Source: an uncultured Paraprevotella sp.
Lineage (GTDB): Bacteria; Bacteroidota; Bacteroidia; Bacteroidales; Bacteroidaceae
DNA length: 29,906 nucleotides
Direction of reading: 5' to 3'
Assembly (NCBI GenBank): GCA_910584955.1
Contig: CAJUDC010000012.1
Location: forward strand, 1-29,906
Shown here: positions 24,962 to 29,906 of the stretch, in pieces
How the letters are laid out: each line of letters starts with the position of its first letter
Numbering within the stretch: position 1 is the first letter of the stretch
The notes under the pieces: generated by a model
The model's database searches: none
What the model was told of the DNA's origin: nothing
Seen by the model: the letters and a program-made list of their open reading frames with translations, nothing else
Position numbers and translations under genes: made by a program

Positions 24962-25987
24962 TTATAACAGGAAGATAAGCAGCGTACAAAGGCCCACCGC
25001 CATTCGCTCGGCACGGAGGCTCAGCGCTACGGCGCACTCCATGTCGGCCCGTTCCAGCCGACGGGCGTTGGTGCCGATGAAGGGCTTGTAAACGTATTGG
25101 TTGAAATAATGGTGCGGCCCTCCGAAACGGCAGTCCAACACGGCAGCCAGAGCGGCCTCCGGCCACCCCGAGTTGGGGCTGGCATGTCGCGGTCCGTTGC
25201 GGAGCACAAAGTGCAGGCGGTCCTTCAGCGGTCGGGCGGTCGGGGTGCCTTTGTGGGACCATGCGGCTGCCAGGATGAGAAGCAGGGCCGTGAGCCGTGC
25301 GGGAATATAGTTGGCCGCATCGTCGATACGGGCCGCCCAGCAACCGAAGTCGCGGTAACGTTCGTTACGGTAGCCGATCATGGAATCCAAGGTGTTCACC
25401 ATTTTGTAGGCCATCATGCCGGGCACTCCCAACCCGAACAGCCAGAACAGCGGAGCCACAACACCGTCGCTCAGGTTCTCGGCCAGGGTCTCCAAGGCGG
25501 CTGTCCGTATTTCCTGTTCCGACAGGTTTTCCGTGTTACGGCCTACGATGCGGGCCACCTGCCGACGGCCTTCCTCCACCGAGCGGTCGGTGGCGCGGAA
25601 CACCTCGCGCACTTCGCGGACGAGTGTGGTGCCGGCCAGTCCGTAAAAGACGAAGACACCGGTGCAGAGTGCGAGCAGAAGCGGAGCCAAAAACTGTGTG
25701 CCGGACGAAAGGAATCCTTGGTCGAGAAGCATTGTCTGTATCCACAGGAAAAGATAGGCCAGCAGATGCAGCAGCAGAACGGTCAGTCCGAACGTACCGG
25801 CTATGCTGCCTGCCGCCAGCAGGGCACCGTTGCGCTTGCGGTGCCGACCGCAGTTGATACGTTTGTCCCAAAAGGCTATCCAGCGTCCGAACCCCACCAC
25901 CGGGTGCGGCCAGCCGCCAGGATCGCCGAAGATTTTGTCGGCCAACCAGCCGGACAGGAGCGGAATCAGAGAAAAAAAGGTTTGCAT
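24962..25987 (-). CDS. cbiB: Adenosylcobinamide-phosphate synthase
   Basis: CbiB attaches aminopropanol phosphate to adenosylcobyric acid in the inner membrane, giving adenosylcobinamide phosphate. The 341-residue protein opens with the typical WLADKIFGDPGGWPHPVVGFGR, has several hydrophobic helices, and contains the signatures LSDGVVAPLFW and KMVNTLDSMIGYRN followed by RIDDAANYIPARL. The start at 25987 lies 22 bp after the cobD stop, so the two form an operon. No terminator is evident before the riboswitch promoter 67 bp downstream, so read-through into the riboswitch is possible. The name cobD is used for this enzyme in some species. Confidence 0.95.
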   Translation of the reverse strand: MQTFFSLIPLLSGWLADKIFGDPGGWPHPVVGFGRWIAFWDKRINCGRHRKRNGALLAAGSIAGTFGLTVLLLHLLAYLFLWIQTMLLDQGFLSSGTQFLAPLLLALCTGVFVFYGLAGTTLVREVREVFRATDRSVEEGRRQVARIVGRNTENLSEQEIRTAALETLAENLSDGVVAPLFWLFGLGVPGMMAYKMVNTLDSMIGYRNERYRDFGCWAARIDDAANYIPARLTALLLILAAAWSHKGTPTARPLKDRLHFVLRNGPRHASPNSGWPEAALAAVLDCRFGGPHHYFNQYVYKPFIGTNARRLERADMECAVALSLRAERMAVGLCTLLIFLL

Positions 25988-26009
25988 GCGTTGTGAAAGA
26001 TAGGCGGGG

Positions 26010-27023
26010 TTACAGACTAAGCCATCGGTCGATGGCCCGTAACAGGCGGTCGTTCTCCGGGGGAGATTGTACGGCCAACCGGAAATGACGGTCGCTCAGC
26101 CCGTGAAAATTCGAGGCGTCGCGGATCAGGATGCCGTGCTCTTCGGCCAGATACGTTTTCAGCGACGCCGCTTTGCCGATACGCAGTTCTGCCAGCAGGA
26201 TGTGTGTGTCGCTGGGCCATACTTCGATGGCGCGGGTGCCTTTTAAAGCCGCTGCCACCCGTTCGCGTTCGGCCAGCAATAGGTCAAGGTCGGGTGTGTA
26301 ACGGTCGGCGTGCCGCAACAGGTAGTGTGCGGCCTCGATGGCAGGCTGGTTCACCGACCACGGCATTCTGACGGCCCGGATGCGGTCGGTCAGGGGACGG
26401 CCGGCTGTCAGGAAGCCGATGCGCAGACCGGGCACGGCGAATGTCTTCGTCAGGGAATGCAACAGGATGACATTGTGCCGGGCCGCCATGCGGCGCACGT
26501 CCGGCAGCCGTTGCCGGGTAAATGCCCCGTAGCTCTGGTCGATGACGAACAGGATGTCCGGGCACAGTTCGATCAATGCTTCCAGCCTGTCGAGCGGAAT
26601 CGTACTTCCGGTGGGATTGTTGGGGTTGCAGATCCATAGCAGGTCCGTCGGGAACGCTCTGTCCGGCAAGGAGTAGAGCGAGGTGATCCGGTGGGCGTGC
26701 AGCCGGCAGGCGTCGGCGTATTCCGAAAAAGTGGGTTGCAGGATGGCGGACCGCCGCTCGCGGAATGCCTGTGCCACGAGATAGATGGCTTCCGTAGCGC
26801 CGTTTGTCATACACACTTCTGCCGGTTCCAGTTCGTAATGGCGGGCCAGTTCGGCCTCAGCGGTGAAAGGAAGCGGTTCGGGATAGTGGCGCACGTCGTT
26901 CCAATGAGCGCAGATATGGCGCAGCAAGCCGTCGTGGCGGATGCCTGCATACACATTGCTGCTGAAGTTTGATGTGATTTTTCCTGCATAGCGGTGCAGG
27001 TCGTCTCCGTGTCCGTTTATCAT
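26010..27023 (-). CDS. cobD: L-threonine-O-3-phosphate decarboxylase (CobD, PLP-dependent)
   Basis: The 337-residue class I aminotransferase-fold enzyme decarboxylates threonine phosphate to aminopropanol phosphate, the linker that CbiB attaches. The PLP lysine is Lys193 in HSLTKTFAVPGLRIG; other fold marks are TNGATEAIYL, CNPNNPTG and DQSYGAF. The start at 27023 (MINGHGDDLHRYAG, the family's usual opening) is used rather than the 73-codon extension to 27242, which crosses the promoter. Histidinol-phosphate aminotransferase is the closest alternative, but the pairing with cbiB argues for CobD. Confidence 0.93.
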   Translation of the reverse strand: MINGHGDDLHRYAGKITSNFSSNVYAGIRHDGLLRHICAHWNDVRHYPEPLPFTAEAELARHYELEPAEVCMTNGATEAIYLVAQAFRERRSAILQPTFSEYADACRLHAHRITSLYSLPDRAFPTDLLWICNPNNPTGSTIPLDRLEALIELCPDILFVIDQSYGAFTRQRLPDVRRMAARHNVILLHSLTKTFAVPGLRIGFLTAGRPLTDRIRAVRMPWSVNQPAIEAAHYLLRHADRYTPDLDLLLAERERVAAALKGTRAIEVWPSDTHILLAELRIGKAASLKTYLAEEHGILIRDASNFHGLSDRHFRLAVQSPPENDRLLRAIDRWLSL

Positions 27024-27056
27024 GTCAGTCAGATGCTCTGTTTCCGAGAAAGCGTT

Positions 27057-27089
27057 GCAAAGGTAGGAAAAATATCCGGTCTGCGGAAT
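27057..27089. repeat. Left arm of a 33-bp perfect inverted repeat
   Basis: This arm is the exact reverse complement of 27276-27308. It spans the whole core promoter of cobD from the -33 region to the -7 box. The 186-bp spacer (27090-27275) also contains a 13-bp stem with one G-T pair (27189-27201 with 27206-27218, loop GTCG). Confidence 0.92.
27058..27065 (-). promoter_or_regulatory. -7 box of the cobD-cbiB promoter, inside the left inverted repeat
   Basis: TACCTTTG on the minus strand matches the consensus perfectly, 34 bp before the cobD ATG. The -33 region is a weak ATTC. The box is part of a 33-bp sequence copied in inverted orientation at 27276-27308. Confidence 0.65.
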
Positions 27090-27275
27090 ACGAAATACCG
27101 TACATCTTGTGTTTGACATCCGATGGCCGGGGCGAAAACTTCGTATCGCGTTTGGGTTTCGGCAGATCATGGTTTGAACCGGACAAAACACGATTTGATT
27201 TGTCGAAATCAAGTCGTGAACGGAACATTTTCGCTTCATCACCCGATTTTGTCCGCTTCGCCCCTTTCTTTTTTA

Positions 27276-27308
27276 ATTCCGCAGACCGGATATTTTTCCT
27301 ACCTTTGC
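27276..27308. repeat. Right arm of the 33-bp perfect inverted repeat
   Basis: Exact inverted copy of 27057-27089, carrying the same core promoter pointed outward toward gph. Identity is lost just outside the arm on both sides. Confidence 0.92.
27300..27307 (+). promoter_or_regulatory. -7 box of the gph promoter, inside the right inverted repeat
   Basis: TACCTTTG, perfect match to TAnnTTTG, 25 bp before the gph ATG. The -33 region (TTCC) is weak, as in the mirror copy serving cobD. Confidence 0.65.
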
Positions 27309-27332
27309 CGATGGAAACTAACGGTATGTTTT

Positions 27333-28007
27333 ATGAATGGGAAAAGGATAACAACGGCGGTGTTTGATCTGGACGGCACATTGCTGGATACGTTGCAGGA
27401 TTTGGCCGACAGCACGAATTTTGCTTTGCGATACGGGGGACTGCCCGAGCGGACTACGGAAGAAGTGCGCATGTTTGTGGGCAACGGGGTGCGGCTGCTG
27501 ATGGAACGGGCCGTGCCCGGCGGAGCTTCCCATCCTCGTTTTGAGGAGCTGTTCGGGGTGTTCAAGCGTCATTATGTGGAGCATTGTCGCGAACATACCT
27601 GTCTGTACGACGGAGTGGCGGATATGCTGTACGCCTTGAAAGAGCGGGGATTCCGGTTGGCCATTGTGTCGAACAAGCTACAGTCCGGTGTGACGGAACT
27701 CTACGATACGTATTTCCGGGACACGGTGGAGGTGGCTGTGGGAGAGCGGCCTGAGATGCGGCGAAAGCCGGCGCCCGATATGGTATGGCAGGCACTGGCC
27801 GAATTGCGGGTGGATGCCGGAGAGGCGGTCTATGTGGGCGATTCCGATGTGGATGTGGCTACGGCCCGGGCGGCCGGCCTGCCGTGTATCTCGGTGTTGT
27901 GGGGATTCCGCGACCGTGATTTTCTGATACGCAACGGGGCAACCTGCTTTGCAGACTGCCCCGGGGATGTGGTTCGCTTGCTGACGGAAACCGAGAAAGG
28001 CGCATAG
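27333..28007 (+). CDS. gph: HAD-family phosphatase, phosphoglycolate phosphatase-like
   Basis: The 224-residue cytosolic enzyme has the four HAD motifs: VFDLDGTLLD with nucleophile Asp12 and Asp14, the IVSNKL threonine/serine motif, the KPAPDM lysine, and the YVGDSDVDVATARAAG acid motif. A helical cap follows motif I. This layout fits phosphoglycolate phosphatase and related beta-phosphoglucomutase-like enzymes; the true substrate is uncertain. The ATG at 27333 lies 25 bp after the -7 box; the reading frame upstream of it crosses the promoter and is not coding. Confidence 0.85.
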   Translation: MNGKRITTAVFDLDGTLLDTLQDLADSTNFALRYGGLPERTTEEVRMFVGNGVRLLMERAVPGGASHPRFEELFGVFKRHYVEHCREHTCLYDGVADMLYALKERGFRLAIVSNKLQSGVTELYDTYFRDTVEVAVGERPEMRRKPAPDMVWQALAELRVDAGEAVYVGDSDVDVATARAAGLPCISVLWGFRDRDFLIRNGATCFADCPGDVVRLLTETEKGA

Positions 28008-28015
28008 GCCTTTTT
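27996..28015 (+). terminator. Terminator overlapping the gph stop codon
   Basis: AAAGGC (27996-28001) pairs with GCCTTT (28008-28013) and T residues continue to 28015; the stop codon is in the loop. It also faces the convergent SIMPL gene. Confidence 0.65.
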
Positions 28016-28022
28016 CAGATGT

Positions 28023-28724
28023 TCAGTCATCCAGCGAATAGTCGATGGTGGAGACCACGCGCACTTTCTTTATATAAGGAGTGTTGGCATCGCGGTCCTC
28101 GATGCTGAACTGTCCTTGGTTGGCCCGCTTGATGGAGCCGAGCTTGCTTTCGGAATCCTTGGCGAATTTGGCGGCCGATTCACGGGCGTTTTTGGTGGCT
28201 TCTTCTATCATCTGCGGTTTTATCTTGTTCAGACTGGTGTATTCGTACTGTACGTTGGAACGATAGTCTCCGCTGATGATGGCGATGCCCTGCTTCAGCA
28301 GTTCGCTTTGCTCTTTGATGAGTTTGCTCACCAGGGCAACCTGGTTGGAAGTGACGGTAATGACCGACGTCACGTTATAGCGGTACGGCTGGGGGTTATT
28401 GTTGTAGCGATCGGCTTGCATGTCGATGATTTCCGGTGCGTTCACGGTAATCTCGTCGTCCTTGATTCCGTTCTTTCTCAGGAAGGCCACGATCGTGCCG
28501 TTGGTTGTCTTGATCTGTTCGTACAGCGTGGGCAGGTCGTTACCCAGTTCCTTGTACAGCAACGGCCATGTCACCTTGTCGGCCGGCACTTCCATTTCTG
28601 CCAATCCTTTGACGGTTACTTTGCGATCGCGGTCGGCGAAGTTGTCCAATCCTTTTTTTATCGCCACGCCTCCGAGAAAGATACCCAGAGCCAGAATGGC
28701 CGCTTCTTTTCTGAATTTTTCCAT
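28023..28724 (-). CDS. SIMPL domain protein (DUF541)
   Basis: The 233-residue protein has one N-terminal hydrophobic anchor (AAILALGIFLGGVAI) and then a SIMPL/DUF541 domain, seen in VKGLAEMEVPADKVTWPL, the central LRKNGIKDDEITV and the C-terminal KFAKDSESKLGSI. The domain is expected outside the cytoplasm. SIMPL proteins are linked to envelope or oxidative stress in other bacteria (for example BP26, YggE), but the role here is not known. The start at 28724 is directly before the anchor. Confidence 0.88.
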   Translation of the reverse strand: MEKFRKEAAILALGIFLGGVAIKKGLDNFADRDRKVTVKGLAEMEVPADKVTWPLLYKELGNDLPTLYEQIKTTNGTIVAFLRKNGIKDDEITVNAPEIIDMQADRYNNNPQPYRYNVTSVITVTSNQVALVSKLIKEQSELLKQGIAIISGDYRSNVQYEYTSLNKIKPQMIEEATKNARESAAKFAKDSESKLGSIKRANQGQFSIEDRDANTPYIKKVRVVSTIDYSLDD

Positions 28725-28755
28725 GTTCTAGGGGATTTATTCGTTTGGTATGGCA

Positions 28756-28787
28756 CTAAGGTAGACAATAAGCCCGAGACGGCCAAG
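28756..28787 (-). promoter_or_regulatory. Candidate promoter of the SIMPL gene
   Basis: On the minus strand CTTG (28784-28787), 20 bp, then TACCTTAG (28756-28763). Each box differs from the consensus by one base. Confidence 0.4.
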
Positions 28788-28838
28788 GGACGTCTGCAAA
28801 AAAAGAAAAAACCTACGTTAAATAGTCTTATAGTCGGT

Positions 28839-29522
28839 CTAGATGCCCAACAGCTTCTTGCAGATAAAAAACAGAATAGGCATAGCCAGCGCCGGCAGCA
28901 GGTTCAGGGTGCGGCAGTCTTTTATCTTCAGGATGTTCAGACCTGACGCGGCGATAAGAATACCGCCCACGATGGAAACTTCCGTCACCAGCTCGTCCGG
29001 GATGACGGGACCTGCCAGTTTCGTTATCAGATAGATGGCGCCCTGCCAGCAAAAGAGTACGGGGGCGGCCAGCAGCATGCCTGCTCCGTAAGTAGCGGCC
29101 AGTACGGCGGATGTGACGAGGTCCAGCGTGGCGTTGGTGAACAGATAGGTATTGTCGCCGTATAAGGCGCTCATCATGGGGCCTACGATGGACAGTGTGC
29201 CGATGCAGTAGAGCAGGATGCCGGTGGAGAGACCCTGGGCCAGGTTGGACCGGGAATAATGCGAAACGAGGCGGTTGAACCGTCCGTCCAGGTCGAGCAC
29301 GGTGCCGATGAGGCCGCCTGCGGCCAGGCTGATGATAAAGAGTACCGGATAACGGCTGTCGGGCATGTGGCGGCTGACGGCATTGAAGCCCAAAGCCAGA
29401 GCAGCCAGTCCCATTGCCGTGAACATACTGTCCTGATACGATTTTTTGATGCCTCTGCGGGCCAGACTTCCTACTGTACTTCCCACCAGAATGGTGACGG
29501 TATTGATGATGGTTCCTATCAT
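28839..29522 (-). CDS. DUF554 membrane protein (YqgA-like)
   Basis: The 227-residue integral membrane protein begins MIGTIINTVTILVGSTVGSL and has about six to seven hydrophobic segments with glycine-rich starts, the usual DUF554 pattern. It is a possible small transporter, but no substrate is known. It starts 13 bp after the phosphatase stop, so the two are probably co-transcribed; a T-rich stretch follows its own stop. Confidence 0.88.
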   Translation of the reverse strand: MIGTIINTVTILVGSTVGSLARRGIKKSYQDSMFTAMGLAALALGFNAVSRHMPDSRYPVLFIISLAAGGLIGTVLDLDGRFNRLVSHYSRSNLAQGLSTGILLYCIGTLSIVGPMMSALYGDNTYLFTNATLDLVTSAVLAATYGAGMLLAAPVLFCWQGAIYLITKLAGPVIPDELVTEVSIVGGILIAASGLNILKIKDCRTLNLLPALAMPILFFICKKLLGI

Positions 29523-29535
29523 GAGTATGTGTGTG

Positions 29536-29906
29536 TTATAGTTCGATCTTTTCGATGCCTCCGTAGGGAGTCAGATGGCTGAATCCGTCTTCGGGGGAGA
29601 GCTGTCCCGCATATACCCGGGCGCAGATCAGTACGCCGCCGTGCGCAAACACGGCTACGCGGCGGTAGTCTTTCCGGCGCAGCTCTTCCAGAAAGTGAGC
29701 CACGCGCCGGTACAGGTCGCCGAACGATTCTCCCCCTTTCGTAGGTTCGTGCAAATAGTCGTCATACCATTTTTGCAGTTGGGGGTCGGTAATCTCATCA
29801 AACTTCTTCATCTCCCAGTCGCCCATATTCATTTCCTTTATCCGGTCGTCGCGGTCGGCGTCGGGATAGCCGCAGAAAGCGGCCAGTTTGGCTGCCCGCG
29901 ACAGAG
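29536..29906 (-). CDS. cobC: Histidine phosphatase, probable alpha-ribazole phosphatase (3' part)
   Basis: The reading frame continues without a stop to the window edge, so only the C-terminal 123 codons are present; the N-terminal RHG motif is outside. Visible are LSRAAKLA, the IKEMNMGDWEMKKFDEI segment, GGESFGDLYRRV and the second catalytic histidine in VFAHGGVL. These fit the phosphoglycerate-mutase-like branch that includes CobC, which removes phosphate from alpha-ribazole phosphate in nucleotide-loop assembly. An ATG at 29832 is internal, not the start. The cobalamin role is inferred from motifs and the nearby cbiB/cobD. Confidence 0.8.
   Translation of the reverse strand, partial: LSRAAKLAAFCGYPDADRDDRIKEMNMGDWEMKKFDEITDPQLQKWYDDYLHEPTKGGESFGDLYRRVAHFLEELRRKDYRRVAVFAHGGVLICARVYAGQLSPEDGFSHLTPYGGIEKIEL

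Noticed and set aside
25097..25996. 299-codon plus-strand frame over cbiB
   Set aside because: Antisense to cbiB, whose signatures are clear on the minus strand.
27057..27308. Insertion sequence or MITE with terminal inverted repeats
   Set aside because: No transposase, no target-site duplication outside the arms, and the arms are working-looking core promoters placed correctly before two genes.

Overview
The window looks like chromosomal DNA from a Bacteroidales bacterium, most likely Bacteroides or a close relative. The evidence is the repeated Bacteroidetes-type -7 box (TAnnTTTG) upstream of genes, AT-rich start regions with few Shine-Dalgarno sites, a BtuG-type surface lipoprotein beside a TonB-dependent receptor, and housekeeping proteins (RecA, DnaK, Zwf, Gnd) of that lineage. 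I see no insertion sequence, prophage, CRISPR array, tRNA or rRNA. Base composition shifts: the first ~8.7 kb (recA, dnaK, amylase) is more AT-rich than the strongly G/C-ending codons of most genes from ~9.2 kb onward.

Layout. 1-2.3 kb: carboxynorspermidine dehydrogenase and recA in tandem, closed by a strong terminator. 2.35-4.4 kb (minus): a patatin/Omp85 outer-membrane phospholipase. 4.4-6.9 kb: dnaK, whose upstream region holds an unusual element resembling both a degenerate CIRCE operator and a sigma-54 promoter. 7.2-8.7 kb: a cytoplasmic alpha-amylase. 8.7-9.2 kb: a textbook Bacteroides promoter followed by ~230 nt of structured, terminator-ended sequence with no recognisable gene (candidate small RNA or leader). 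9.2-13 kb: gnd-zwf-pgl, the whole oxidative pentose-phosphate branch in one tight operon. 13.1-16.8 kb: a GH20 hexosaminidase translationally coupled to an ABC ATPase of the BtuD/FecE type, then a GH16 glucanase. 16.9-19 kb: a Nudix hydrolase (minus) and two tandem DUF805 membrane-protein paralogs. 19.3-27 kb (minus): corrinoid genes. cobD (threonine-phosphate decarboxylase) and cbiB come first, then a cobalamin riboswitch and btuB-btuG-btuF-btuC. 27.3-28 kb: a phosphoglycolate-phosphatase-like HAD enzyme, divergent from cobD across a 33-bp perfect inverted repeat that carries mirror-image promoters. 28-29.9 kb (minus): a SIMPL protein, a DUF554 membrane protein, and the 3' part of an alpha-ribazole-phosphatase-like gene cut by the window edge.

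How the genes work together. BtuG and BtuB would capture and import corrinoids across the outer membrane, BtuF would bind them at the inner membrane, and BtuC would carry them through it. The operon has no ATPase. The only candidate in the window is the orphan ATPase fused translationally to the hexosaminidase about 4 kb away on the other strand. CobD, CbiB and the CobC-like phosphatase make or finish the nucleotide loop, so the organism appears able to salvage and remodel corrinoids. The most notable non-coding observations are the structured transcript before gnd, the dnaK upstream element, and the promoter-bearing inverted repeat between cobD and gph.
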